Source: an uncultured Oscillospiraceae bacterium (GTDB lineage Bacteria > Bacillota > Clostridia > Oscillospirales > Acutalibacteraceae). From it: a stretch of DNA of 21,532 bases. A program made the position numbers and the translations under genes. The notes beneath the pieces were generated by a model that made no database searches, had not been told where the DNA came from, and saw nothing but the letters and a program-made list of their open reading frames with translations. Positions 6,762 through 15,198 of this stretch are shown here, piece after piece. Each line of letters starts with the position of its first letter. The stretch's first letter is position 1. The stretch is taken from contig CAJUSM010000050.1 of assembly GCA_910588935.1 (NCBI GenBank), positions 1 through 21,532 on the forward strand. The letters run 5' to 3'.

Positions 6762-8675
6762 ATGAAAGACGGTTTTTTTAGGGTGGCGGCCGCGACACCC
6801 CTGGTACGGGTGGCGGATGTAAAGGGAAATGCCCGGCGCATTCGCGGGCTGATTGAGGAAGCGGCGGCCAAGGGCTGCGGCGCGGTCTGTTTGCCAGAGC
6901 TGGCCATAACAGCCTATACCTGTGGGGATCTGTTCCAAAACCGAACCCTGATTGCCGGGGCGGAAAAAGGAATGGAGACCCTGCTGGAGGAGACCAAGAA
7001 CCTGGACATCCTCTGCGTGGTAGGGGTGCCGGTGGCCTGGCAGGGCTCGCTGTACAATTGCGGGGCTGTGTTCCACAGAGGCAGGCTGCTGGGCCTGGGG
7101 GCAAAAAGCTTTATCCCCAATTATGGAGAGTATTACGAGGCCAGGTATTTTGCCCCTGCCAGGCCCGCCCAAGAAATCCTGTACTGCGGCCAAAGGGTAA
7201 TGCTGGGCCAGGGCCTGGTGTTCCCCTGCGAAAATGTGGAGGGGTTGGTCTTTGGGGTGGAGATCTGCGAAGACCTATGGGGTTCCCAGCCCCCCAGCGC
7301 CGTTTTGGCCACAAACGGGGCCACGGTGATTTTGAACCCCTCCTGCAGCAACGAGGTGGCCGGAAAAGCCCAGTACCGCCGGGACCTGGTGCGCATGTGG
7401 TCTGGGCACCTGCTGGGGGCCTATGTGTACGCGGACGCCGGGCTTGGGGAGTCCACAGGAGATATGGTTTTTGCCGGGCACAATGTGATTGGGGAAAACG
7501 GGACGGTTTTGGGCGAGAGCAGCCTGTTTTCCACTGGGCTTACCATGGGAGAAATCGACCTGGAGAGCCTGGTGCAGGAGCGCCGCCGCTCTAATGTATG
7601 GAAGGACCGGCGGGATCAGGATGTAGTGAGGGTTAGTTTTGCCTACCAGGCAAAAACCGTGGAGGCTTTCCAGCCAGAGCGGGTGTTCGTCCAACAGCCC
7701 TTTGTACCTGGGGACCCGGCCACCCGCAGCCAGCGCTGCCAGGAGATTATTACCATGCAGGCCCAAGGCCTGGCCACCCGGCTAAGGCATATTGGCTGTA
7801 AAAATGTCCTTATCGCCCTTTCCGGCGGCCTGGATTCTACCCTGGCGGCATTGGTGGCGGTGCGGGCTTTCGATTTGCTGGGCCTGGACCGGAAGGGGAT
7901 TCTCACCATCTCTATGCCGTGCTTTGGCACCACGGACCGCACCAAGCGGAACGCGGAGCGCATGGCCCGGGGCCTTGGGGTGGACTTTATGGAGATCTCC
8001 ATTGCCGCCTCTGTGCTCAGCCACTTTAAAGACATCGGCCAGGATCCGGAAAACTATGATGTGGCCTTTGAAAATGCCCAGGCCCGGGAACGGACCCAGG
8101 TGCTGATGGATATGGCCAACCAGAGGAACGGGCTGGTAATTGGTACAGGGGACCTTTCGGAGCTGGTGCTGGGGTGGGCTACCTATAACGGGGACCATAT
8201 GTCCATGTACGCGGTAAATGCCGACGTGCCCAAAACCCTGGTGCGCCACCTGGTCCGCTTTGAAGCGGACAGGCTGGAAGGGGAACTGCGGGCAGCGCTG
8301 TACGATGTGCTGGATACCCCGGTGAGCCCGGAGCTGCTGCCCCCTAAGGATGGAGAGATCGCCCAGAAAACCGAAGAGCTGGTAGGGCCCTACGAGCTTC
8401 ACGATTTCTTTTTGTACCATTTGCTGCGCCACGGCTTTGGGCCGGGTAAAATTTATCGGATGGCCTGCCGGGCCTTTGCCGGCAGCTACTCGGAAGAGGT
8501 GGTAAAGGGCTGGCTCAAGGTGTTTTTCCGGCGGTTCTTTACCCAGCAGTTTAAAAGGTCCTGCCTGCCGGACGGGCCAAAGGTGGGCACGGTTGGGGTG
8601 TCGCCCAGAGGGGATTGGCGGATGCCAAGCGACGCCAGCGGAGCGCTGTGGCTGGAGGAGGTTGAGGCGCTTTAA
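6762..8675 (+). CDS. nadE: Glutamine-dependent NAD+ synthetase
   Basis: This 637-residue cytoplasmic enzyme catalyses the last step of NAD+ synthesis, amidating nicotinic acid adenine dinucleotide with ATP and ammonia drawn from glutamine. The N-terminal half is a nitrilase-type glutaminase with its complete Glu-Lys-Cys triad: E46 in LPELAITAY, K115 in GAKSFIPNYGEYYE and C169 in VEICEDLW. The C-terminal half is the synthetase. It has the ATP pyrophosphatase loop SGGLDST at 354-360, followed by GTTDRTKRNA, FENAQARERTQVLMDMAN, GTGDLSELVLGWATYNGDH and the DTPVSPELLPP segment. Length fits the long, glutamine-using class as opposed to the short ammonia-dependent one. It stands as a single gene behind a two-hairpin element; no clear sigma-A promoter could be placed in front of it. 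Confidence 0.95.
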   Translation: MKDGFFRVAAATPLVRVADVKGNARRIRGLIEEAAAKGCGAVCLPELAITAYTCGDLFQNRTLIAGAEKGMETLLEETKNLDILCVVGVPVAWQGSLYNCGAVFHRGRLLGLGAKSFIPNYGEYYEARYFAPARPAQEILYCGQRVMLGQGLVFPCENVEGLVFGVEICEDLWGSQPPSAVLATNGATVILNPSCSNEVAGKAQYRRDLVRMWSGHLLGAYVYADAGLGESTGDMVFAGHNVIGENGTVLGESSLFSTGLTMGEIDLESLVQERRRSNVWKDRRDQDVVRVSFAYQAKTVEAFQPERVFVQQPFVPGDPATRSQRCQEIITMQAQGLATRLRHIGCKNVLIALSGGLDSTLAALVAVRAFDLLGLDRKGILTISMPCFGTTDRTKRNAERMARGLGVDFMEISIAASVLSHFKDIGQDPENYDVAFENAQARERTQVLMDMANQRNGLVIGTGDLSELVLGWATYNGDHMSMYAVNADVPKTLVRHLVRFEADRLEGELRAALYDVLDTPVSPELLPPKDGEIAQKTEELVGPYELHDFFLYHLLRHGFGPGKIYRMACRAFAGSYSEEVVKGWLKVFFRRFFTQQFKRSCLPDGPKVGTVGVSPRGDWRMPSDASGALWLEEVEAL

Positions 8676-8690
8676 GTAAGGCCAAGGGCT

Positions 8691-8830
8691 TTGGGCTAGT
8701 TTTTGGCTGAAAATGGCCAGCTTCAAAGAAAAACCGTAAGTAACACTTACGCATTGCCAGGCTTTTCGGCGGGGAGGATGGCCGCTTTTGGGCAATAAAA
8801 CAGCGTTTTCGATTTTTTAAACAAGCCCTA
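8691..8830. mobile_element. Degenerate MITE-like element related to 1315-1414
   Basis: The right end (8804-8830) matches 328-354 at 26 of 27 positions and, when inverted, begins TAGGGCTTGTTTAAAAAA, like the ends of the 1315-1414 element. The proposed left end (TTGGGCTAGTTTTTGG, from 8691) is a much weaker inverted match, so that boundary is uncertain. The interior has a perfect small hairpin CGTAAGT-AAC-ACTTACG (8735-8751) and an ATTGCC/GGCAAT pair (8753 to 8795). No gene is visible. This and the following hairpin pair fill most of the 380-nt gap after nadE. Confidence 0.4.
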
Positions 8831-8873
8831 GACCCTGAAAGAAGGCGGCGTTTTGCCTTGGGCTTGGGGAGAA

Positions 8874-8931
8874 TAAGAAACCAGCGGTTTCTTACGGACT
8901 TGGCGCCACTAGGGTCAGGTCCTATTTGCCT
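8874..8931 (+). repeat. Two-hairpin repeat element, copy 2 (upstream of dehydrogenase)
   Basis: TAAGAAACC-AGC-GGTTTCTTA (8874-8894) is a perfect 9-bp hairpin. It is followed by GGACTTGGC (8896-8904), a 9-nt loop and GTCAGGTCC (8914-8922). Compared with copy 1, the changes in the second hairpin's right arm (C to T, A to G) leave G-T wobble pairs, so the stem survives as RNA. The run CTATTTGCCTG after it matches copy 1. It ends about 125 nt before the dehydrogenase start. The remaining gap to 9055 shows nothing else I can name. Confidence 0.7.
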
Positions 8932-9055
8932 GCGTTGCTTTGCGTGGTTTTTCGAACAAGGCTTTGGGGCGCTGCCTCAAAGGCTGCCAGAGGCCTGGAA
9001 GAGGCGCTTTGGTGTTTTGAACTTTGGTTAATGATGTTTTGGGGAGGAAATTTTT

Positions 9056-10078
9056 GTGAAAAAGAATATATTAGTCACCATGCCGGTATCTGCCGCCCAG
9101 CGGGAGGCCTTGCGCTCTGCCGCCGGCGAGGGCGAGCTGCGCTTTCGCTTGGGGGAAGAGCTGCCCTCTGGCCGGGGCGGGCAGCTGCCTTTTTCAGATT
9201 TATTGCCTGCGGAGCCGCTTGTGGAGCAGGACTTTGCTTGGGCCAACGCAATTTTGGGCAATGTAGACCCGGGCCTGCTGAGGGCCGCCAAAAACCTGGA
9301 GTGGATGCAGACCAGCAGCGCCGGGGTGGAGCCCTACCTTCTGCCTGGGCTGCTGCCAGAGGGGGCTGTTCTTACCAACGCTACCGGGGCCTATGGCCTG
9401 GCTATCTCTGAGCATATGCTGGGAATGCTCCTGTGTTTGCTGAAAAAGCTGGAGCTTTACCGGGACGCCCAGGGCCGGGAGGAATGGGCCAGCCAGGGCA
9501 TGGTGGGCTCTGTGTACGGCTCTACTGTGCTGGTGCTGGGCATGGGGGATATTGGCGGGGACTTTGGCCGGCTATGCAAGGCCATGGGCGCCTATGTGAT
9601 TGGGGTGCGCAGAACCCCGGCCCTGTGCCCAGACTATGCCGATGAGGTCCATTCTTCCGCCAAGCTGGATGAGCTGCTGCCCCGGGCGGATGTGGTTGCC
9701 GTTACCCTGCCCGGCACCCCCGCTACCAGAGGCCTGCTGGATCGGGACAGAATTAACAGGATGAAGCCAGGCGCGGTGCTGCTGAATGTGGGCAGGGGGT
9801 ATATTGTGGATACCCAGGCCCTGTGCGACGCCTTGGAGGCCGGCAGGCTGGGGGGCGCGGGTTTGGATGTGACGGATCCGGAGCCTTTGCCCCCAGGCCA
9901 CCGGCTATGGCGGCTGGCGTTGATTACGCCCCATGTGTCTGGGGGATACCATTTGTGGGAGACCCACCAGCGCATTGGGAACATTTTTGTGGAGAATCTG
10001 GGCCGGTTTATGGCTGGGGAGCCCCTGAAAAATCAGGTGGACTTTCGTACAGGCTACCGCCGGGCTGGAAACATATAA
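9056..10078 (+). CDS. D-isomer-specific 2-hydroxyacid dehydrogenase
   Basis: This 340-residue NAD(P)-dependent oxidoreductase of the D-2-hydroxyacid dehydrogenase family interconverts 2-keto acids and D-2-hydroxy acids in the cytoplasm. The start is GTG at 9056, with GGGGAGGA 8 nt ahead; there is no better ATG. The Rossmann motif is GMGDIG (residues 162-167), then VIGVRRTP. The family catalytic residues are visible as R247 (NVGRGYIVD), E276 (TDPEPLP) and H293 (ITPHVSGG). The N-terminal substrate domain (about 1-110) is of a less conserved type, which is common for members annotated only as glyoxylate/hydroxypyruvate reductase-like or phosphoglycerate-dehydrogenase-like. The actual substrate is not predictable. 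Only 12 nt separate it from mfd, so the two are probably co-transcribed, although no functional link is obvious. Confidence 0.9.
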   Translation: MKKNILVTMPVSAAQREALRSAAGEGELRFRLGEELPSGRGGQLPFSDLLPAEPLVEQDFAWANAILGNVDPGLLRAAKNLEWMQTSSAGVEPYLLPGLLPEGAVLTNATGAYGLAISEHMLGMLLCLLKKLELYRDAQGREEWASQGMVGSVYGSTVLVLGMGDIGGDFGRLCKAMGAYVIGVRRTPALCPDYADEVHSSAKLDELLPRADVVAVTLPGTPATRGLLDRDRINRMKPGAVLLNVGRGYIVDTQALCDALEAGRLGGAGLDVTDPEPLPPGHRLWRLALITPHVSGGYHLWETHQRIGNIFVENLGRFMAGEPLKNQVDFRTGYRRAGNI

Positions 10079-10090
10079 GAGGGAGCTCCT

Positions 10091-13000
10091 ATGAAATCGA
10101 TTTTTTCTGCCCTGGCCCGTTCCCCTGAATACGCCCGGCTTTCCCGGGCGGTGCACACCGGCCAAGTGCCTGCGGTGGCCGCCGGCCTTTCTGGCGTGCA
10201 CAAATGCGCCGTTATTGCCGGGCTGGCCCAGAGCACAGGGCGCAAGGCCCTGGTAATTGCCGCCGACGAGGCGGAGTGCCAGCGCTTTACCGAGGATTTG
10301 GCCGCTTTGGGCCTGTGCCCGGCCCAGTACCCCCTGCGGGACTTGAACTTTCGGGATTCCGCCACAGCCTCGCGGGAATACGAGCGCCTGCGGCTGGAAA
10401 CGCTTTGCAAGCTGCAAAACGGCCAGTGCGACTGTGTGGTGGCCTGCATTGACGCGGCTCTTCAGCTTACAATGGGTCCGGCGGAGCTGGCCCAGCGGCT
10501 TTTTACCATAGAGCCTGGCCAGGGCCTGGGAATTGAGGCCCTGCTCCGCTCCCTGATTACCTGCGGGTATACAAGGGAGGATCAGATTGAGGGGCCGGGG
10601 CAGTTTAGCCGCCGGGGGGGAATTGTGGACTTTTTCTCCCCCAGCGCCCAGCAGCCGGTTCGGGTGGAGTTTTGGGGAGATGAGGTAGACTCTGTGAGCA
10701 GCTTTGACCTGGCTACCCAGCGGCGGATGGATTCGCTGGACGCGGTTACCCTTGCCCCATGCGCCGAGGCCCTGCCCCAGAATGTGGAGGCCTTAGTAAA
10801 AAAAATAGAGGGCTTGGCCAAAACCCTCCGGGGCAAGCGGGCCCCAAAGGCCAAGGAGGTGCTGGCCGCCGAGGTTGAAAAGCTGGAAGGGGGCCTGCAT
10901 TTGGGCTCTATGGACAAATTTTTGCCCCTGATATATGAACACAAGGCCACGCTTTTCGACTATTTTCAAGAGGACAGCGGGCTGGTCTTTTTCTCCGAGG
11001 GCAGCAAGCTTCGGGAGCGGATGCGTACCACCCTTGCCCAGTGGGGAGAGGACTTAAGCGCCTACCTGGAAGAGGGGCTGCTGTGCAGGGGGCTGGACAG
11101 CTACAGCGAGACCTGGGAATACGCCCTAAGCCAATCCCAGCGGATTCCGGCGGTGTATATGGACGTGTTCGCCCGGGGAACCTATGAGGTCCCCACCAAA
11201 ACCCTGGTAAATATGACAGTGCGCCAGTTTTCCCCTTGGGGCGGGGGAACCCAGCTTTTGCAAGAGGACCTTTCCGCCCTGCTGGCCCAGGGCAGGGCCT
11301 GCCTGGTGCTCTCTGGCACCCAGCGGGCGGGCCAGGCTTTGGCTGACGACCTGAAAGGGGCGGGGCTGCCCGCCTCCTATATCGAGAACCCCTCTACCGC
11401 CGCGAAGGGCACGGTGACAGTGACAAGCGGCTCCCTTTCTGCGGGCTTTGACTGGCCTGACGCGGATTTTGCCCTGATTACCCGAGGCAGGGTTGTGCAG
11501 CAGAAGGTACGGAAATCGAAGAAAAATAAAAATTCCAAGGAGATTTCCAGCCTTTCCGAGCTCTCGCCCGGAGACTATGTGGTTCATGTCTCCCACGGTA
11601 TTGGGGTGTTTGAGGGCATTCATCAGCTGGAGATGAATGGCGTGATAAAGGACTATATTAAGGTTCGCTACGCCAAAAACGACACCCTGTATGTGCCTGT
11701 TACCCAGCTGGACATGGTCTCAAAATATATTGGCCCCAGAGAGGACTCTGGCGTGCACCTAAGCCGGCTGGGCGGCGCGGATTGGCAGCAGAAAAAGGCA
11801 AGGGTGCGGGCGGCGGTGAAGGACATTGCCAAGGAGCTGATTCAGCTTTACGCCCAGCGGATGAAGGAAAAGGGCTTTGCCTTTCCAGAGGACGGGGAGT
11901 GGCAGCGGGACTTTGAGGCCCGGTTTGAGTTTGACGAAACCGAGGACCAGCTGCGCTGTGTCAGCGAGATTAAAGACGACATGGAGCGGGAGGCCCCTAT
12001 GGACCGGCTGCTGTGCGGGGATGTGGGCTTTGGCAAAACAGAGGTGGCCCTGCGGGCGGCCTTTAAGTGCGTTACCGCTGGGAAACAATGCGCCATTTTG
12101 GTGCCCACCACCATTTTGGCCTGGCAGCACTACCAAACCATTTTGAAACGCATGGAGGGCTTTCCGGTAGATGTGGAGCTGCTCTCCCGGTTCCGCAGCC
12201 CCAAGCAGCAGGATGAGATTTTGAAAAAGGTCCGGCGGGGCAGCATGGATATTATTGTGGGCACCCACCGGCTGGTGAGCAAGGATGTGCAGTTTAAAGA
12301 CCTGGGGCTGGTGATTATTGACGAGGAGCAGCGCTTTGGCGTGGCCCAGAAAGAAAAGCTGAAAACCCTGTGCAAGTCGGCGGATGTGCTAACCCTTTCT
12401 GCCACCCCCATACCCCGAACCCTGAACATGGCCCTTTCCGGCATTCGGGATATGTCTGTTATTGAGGAGGCCCCCCAGGACCGGCACCCGGTGCAGACCT
12501 ATGTGATTGAACACGACAAAGGGATACTGTACGACGCCATCCGCCGGGAGCTTCGGCGGGGGGGCCAGGTGTACTACCTGCACAATGTGACCTCTTCCAT
12601 TACCCGGGTGGCGGCCCAGCTCCAGCAGGACATTCCGGAGGCGAGAATCGGGATTGGCCATGGGAAGATGGACGAGGAGGAGCTCTCTGAGGTATGGCGG
12701 CAGCTGCTGGATCACGAGATCAATATTTTGGTGTGCACAACCATTATTGAAACCGGGGTGGATGTGCCCACGGCCAACACCCTGATTATTGAAAACGCGG
12801 ACCGGATGGGGCTTTCCCAGCTCCACCAGCTGCGGGGCCGGGTGGGCAGAAGCAGCCGCCGGGCATACGCCTACCTGACCTATACCCCCAATAAGTCTCT
12901 AACAGAGGTTGCCCAGAAGCGGCTTTCGGCCATTCGGGAGTTTACAGAGTTTGGCTCCGGCTTTAAAATTGCCATGCGAGACCTGGAAATACGGGGAGCG

Positions 13001-13549
13001 GGGAATGTGCTGGGGGGAGAGCAGCACGGCCATATGGAGGCCGTGGGCTACGACATGTATGTAAAGCTGCTGAACGAGGCGGTAAGCCTGATGAAGGGAG
13101 AGGGCCCGGTTCAGCTGGTGGACGAGGGCTGCCTGGTGGATATGCAGGTGGAGGCCCATATTCCAGAGGACTATATTGACAGCATTAACCTGCGGCTGGA
13201 CGTATACAGGCGCATTGCGGAGATCCGCAACCAGGAGGACGCCTTGGACGTAACGGATGAGCTGATTGACCGGTTTGGGGATCCCCCAGAGGCGGTACAG
13301 GGCTTAATTGACATTGCCCTGCTGCGGAACATGGCGGCGGAGCTTGGGGTTACAGAGGTAAAGCAGCAGGGCGAAAACCTGCTGCTTTACAAGAAAAAGC
13401 TGGATAAGGAAGAGATTGGCGGGCTGGTAAAGCGGATGAACGGCAGGGTGCTGGTAAGCGCCGGGAGCAAGCCATACCTAAGCGTAAAGCTCCGGGGGCA
13501 GGAACCCCTGGAGGCCTTGGGAGAGGTGCTGGGGGCAATGGAGGAATAA
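10091..13549 (+). CDS. mfd: Transcription-repair coupling factor Mfd
   Basis: This 1152-residue DNA translocase frees RNA polymerase stalled at DNA lesions and recruits UvrA, linking transcription to nucleotide excision repair. The domain order is standard. The N-terminal UvrB-like region carries YTREDQIEGPGQFSRRGGIVDFF (shown here in part; about residues 157-180). The RNA-polymerase-interacting CarD-like domain is near 490-555 (SPGDYVVHVSHGIGVFEG). The motor has Walker A GDVGFGKT at 643-650, DEEQ at 744-747, then LSATPIPRTLNMAL, TTIIETGVDVPTANTLI and QLRGRVGRSSRRAYAYL. It is followed by the TRG segment (EFTEFGSGFKIAMRDLEIRG) and a C-terminal D7 domain. Length is normal. GGGAG lies about 7 nt before the ATG. 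No strong terminator follows; the next promoter starts within 30 nt of the stop. Confidence 0.97.
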   Translation: MKSIFSALARSPEYARLSRAVHTGQVPAVAAGLSGVHKCAVIAGLAQSTGRKALVIAADEAECQRFTEDLAALGLCPAQYPLRDLNFRDSATASREYERLRLETLCKLQNGQCDCVVACIDAALQLTMGPAELAQRLFTIEPGQGLGIEALLRSLITCGYTREDQIEGPGQFSRRGGIVDFFSPSAQQPVRVEFWGDEVDSVSSFDLATQRRMDSLDAVTLAPCAEALPQNVEALVKKIEGLAKTLRGKRAPKAKEVLAAEVEKLEGGLHLGSMDKFLPLIYEHKATLFDYFQEDSGLVFFSEGSKLRERMRTTLAQWGEDLSAYLEEGLLCRGLDSYSETWEYALSQSQRIPAVYMDVFARGTYEVPTKTLVNMTVRQFSPWGGGTQLLQEDLSALLAQGRACLVLSGTQRAGQALADDLKGAGLPASYIENPSTAAKGTVTVTSGSLSAGFDWPDADFALITRGRVVQQKVRKSKKNKNSKEISSLSELSPGDYVVHVSHGIGVFEGIHQLEMNGVIKDYIKVRYAKNDTLYVPVTQLDMVSKYIGPREDSGVHLSRLGGADWQQKKARVRAAVKDIAKELIQLYAQRMKEKGFAFPEDGEWQRDFEARFEFDETEDQLRCVSEIKDDMEREAPMDRLLCGDVGFGKTEVALRAAFKCVTAGKQCAILVPTTILAWQHYQTILKRMEGFPVDVELLSRFRSPKQQDEILKKVRRGSMDIIVGTHRLVSKDVQFKDLGLVIIDEEQRFGVAQKEKLKTLCKSADVLTLSATPIPRTLNMALSGIRDMSVIEEAPQDRHPVQTYVIEHDKGILYDAIRRELRRGGQVYYLHNVTSSITRVAAQLQQDIPEARIGIGHGKMDEEELSEVWRQLLDHEINILVCTTIIETGVDVPTANTLIIENADRMGLSQLHQLRGRVGRSSRRAYAYLTYTPNKSLTEVAQKRLSAIREFTEFGSGFKIAMRDLEIRGAGNVLGGEQHGHMEAVGYDMYVKLLNEAVSLMKGEGPVQLVDEGCLVDMQVEAHIPEDYIDSINLRLDVYRRIAEIRNQEDALDVTDELIDRFGDPPEAVQGLIDIALLRNMAAELGVTEVKQQGENLLLYKKKLDKEEIGGLVKRMNGRVLVSAGSKPYLSVKLRGQEPLEALGEVLGAMEE

Positions 13550-13577
13550 GGCGGGAAAGCGCTTTGCAAACAAACTG

Positions 13578-13606
13578 TAGACAAGCCGGGACTTTTGTTG
13601 TATAAT
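13578..13606 (+). promoter_or_regulatory. Promoter of the PrsA/SurA-like lipoprotein gene
   Basis: TAGACA (13578-13583), 17 nt, TATAAT (13601-13606): one mismatch from sigma-A consensus with ideal spacing. It starts about 195 nt before the coding start and so creates a long leader. Confidence 0.8.
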
Positions 13607-13612
13607 ACAAAG

Positions 13613-13806
13613 AGTTGGCGTTTGCCGCCAATTTGCAAAAATACTTTCTGGTCAAAAAACTTCAAAAGGATCAAGGATACCAGTTTTTTGGCTGCATGAG
13701 CCGCAAGCCCTTTGCTTACGGGGAAGAAACTTCTGCTCTGCCGCCGCTTGAAAAGCGCCTTTTCAAGCGTGCCAACAATACCACAATATGAAAGGCATGA
13801 TAACCA
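13613..13806 (+). other. Structured 5' leader of the lipoprotein gene
   Basis: The predicted leader holds three pairing regions. TTGGCG/CGCCAA (13615-13631) is at its very start. CTGGT (13648-13652) with ACCAG (13679-13683) is followed directly by six T; the alternative AAAAAAC/GTTTTTT pairing uses the same region. CGCTTGAAAAG-CGC-CTTTTCAAGCG (13745-13769) is a perfect 11-bp stem with no T-tract, ending 37 nt before the ATG. I do not recognise a known riboswitch. The ribosome binding site is weak (AAAGG, 11 nt from the ATG), and two out-of-frame ATGs (13788, 13797) precede the start. Confidence 0.45.
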
Positions 13807-14985
13807 ATGAGAAAATTCTTGAAGCGCGCCGCTGCCGGCGTAGTGGCCTTGGCCATGTGCGCAGGCTTTGCCGGCTGCTACAGTGAGGACAAGACCTGGG
13901 CCGCCCGCCTGAATGAGGACCAGCTGCCGATTGGCGGCTATATCTACTACCTTTCCAGCGCCTACTCTGAGGGCGCCGCCCAGGTAGGCAGCGACGCCAA
14001 GGTGCTGGAGGCCTCTATTGAGGGGGAAAGCGCTGAAAGCTGGGTAAAAAACCGGGCCATGGAGTACCTGCGCTCTTATTATTTTGTCAGCCAGAAGTTT
14101 GACGAGCTGGGCCTTTCCCTTACCGAGGAGGATGAGACCAGAATTACAGACGCCACCAACTCCATGTGGACCTATTATAAGACCGCCATGGAGAAAATGG
14201 GAGTGGCCAAGGATTCTTTCCAGCAGGCCTACTCTGTGTACAACTTGAAATTGGAAAAGCTGCTGTATGCCATGTATGGCAAGGGGGGCGAGCTGGAGGT
14301 CTCTCAGGACGAGATGAGCAGCTACTATACGGAGAACTACACCTACTACCAGCACTTCTATGTGCCCTTTACCACCACCGATGAGGAGGGCAATACCAAG
14401 GATATGGAAGAAGAGGAAAAGGCTGACATTAAGGAGAAGCTGGAGGAGTACGCCGAGAAGGTTTCCAGCGGCGACCAGACCATTGACAGGGCCGCGGCCA
14501 ACTACGCCAATTCCAGCGGAACCGAGCCCAATGTCAGCGAGCCCCAAGCCGGCCGCACCGCCTCTATGAGCGCGGTACTTGCTGAGCCCCTGAACGGCCT
14601 AGAGACCGGGAAGGCCACAGTGATTGACGGGGGCACCGGCTGCTATGTGGTTCAGAAGCTGGATATCAGCGAAGACTTTGACGCCCTAATTGCCGACGAG
14701 ACCCGGACCAACACCCTTTTGCTGGAGATGAAGGTGAGCGAGTTCTCTGACTACACGGTGGAGCAGGGCGCGAACCTGGATGTAACCATTAACGACAAGG
14801 CCCTAAACAGCGTAAAGCTCTCGCAAGTGGCCAACTCGATTGGCGACAAGGGAACTTCCTCTGCCAGCAGTGAGGCGGAGTCTTCTGAGGCGGAGAGCTC
14901 CTCTGCCCAAGAGGAGGTTTCCAGTGAGGAGTCCAGCGAGGCGGAGTCCTCTGAGGTTTCGGAGGAGAGCTCTCAGGCGGAATAA
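13807..14985 (+). CDS. PrsA/SurA-like foldase lipoprotein
   Basis: This 392-residue exported lipoprotein has a signal ending in AGFAGC, so C24 is the lipidation site. The region from about 50 to 190 is helical and resembles the SurA/PrsA N-terminal chaperone fold (AMEYLRSYYFVSQKFDELGL, LKLEKLLYAM). It is followed by a region (about 175-300) in the position of a parvulin prolyl isomerase domain, but without the usual clear parvulin motifs. I therefore infer an extracytoplasmic folding helper; isomerase activity is uncertain. The last 45 or so residues are a Ser/Glu/Ala low-complexity tail (SSEAESSEAESS, SSEESSEAESSE). The gene is monocistronic, between its own promoter and a strong terminator. 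The start is the first Met before the signal peptide, despite the weak ribosome binding site. Confidence 0.7.
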   Translation: MRKFLKRAAAGVVALAMCAGFAGCYSEDKTWAARLNEDQLPIGGYIYYLSSAYSEGAAQVGSDAKVLEASIEGESAESWVKNRAMEYLRSYYFVSQKFDELGLSLTEEDETRITDATNSMWTYYKTAMEKMGVAKDSFQQAYSVYNLKLEKLLYAMYGKGGELEVSQDEMSSYYTENYTYYQHFYVPFTTTDEEGNTKDMEEEEKADIKEKLEEYAEKVSSGDQTIDRAAANYANSSGTEPNVSEPQAGRTASMSAVLAEPLNGLETGKATVIDGGTGCYVVQKLDISEDFDALIADETRTNTLLLEMKVSEFSDYTVEQGANLDVTINDKALNSVKLSQVANSIGDKGTSSASSEAESSEAESSSAQEEVSSEESSEAESSEVSEESSQAE

Positions 14986-15046
14986 GGCTGGGGCCCGTGT
15001 TGGTAGAAAAAGCCCGAGCAAGGGCTAATATATGACAGAAAATGCT

Positions 15047-15083
15047 GCCGGCGGAATAAAAAACCGCCGGCAAAATTTTTTTT
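15047..15083 (+). terminator. Rho-independent terminator after the lipoprotein gene
   Basis: GCCGGCGG (15047-15054), a 9-nt A-rich loop, CCGCCGGC (15064-15071), then AAAA and eight T (15076-15083). It separates the lipoprotein gene from the V-ATPase promoter that begins about 30 nt later. Confidence 0.95.
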
Positions 15084-15114
15084 AACAGCCGTTTTAGGAA
15101 TTTATATTTTGGTT

Positions 15115-15143
15115 TTGACATTTACTGTGTTTGGAGGTATAAT
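15115..15143 (+). promoter_or_regulatory. Consensus promoter of the V-ATPase operon
   Basis: TTGACA (15115-15120), 17 nt, TATAAT (15138-15143): a perfect sigma-A consensus with ideal spacing. Transcription should start near 15150. The short leader can fold TCGCAG with CTGCGA (about 15151 to 15179) ahead of a strong AGGAGGTGA. Confidence 0.93.
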
Positions 15144-15198
15144 GTTTGTGTCGCAGAATCGACAAGAATACCCTGCGATGCCTATCACGAGGGAAACC

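Noticed and set aside
7782..8795. Minus-strand open frame of 337 codons opposite nadE
   Set aside because: It is fully antisense to the conserved synthetase domain, and no recognisable motif is present.
8926..9411. Plus-strand open frame of 161 codons starting before the dehydrogenase
   Set aside because: It overlaps the dehydrogenase in another frame, has no ribosome binding site and gives an Arg/Gly/Ala-rich shadow sequence.
13387..14547. Long minus-strand open frame of 386 codons
   Set aside because: It is antisense to the end of mfd, the leader and the lipoprotein gene. The plus-strand proteins there have clear domains, a promoter and a terminator; the antisense product has no family features.
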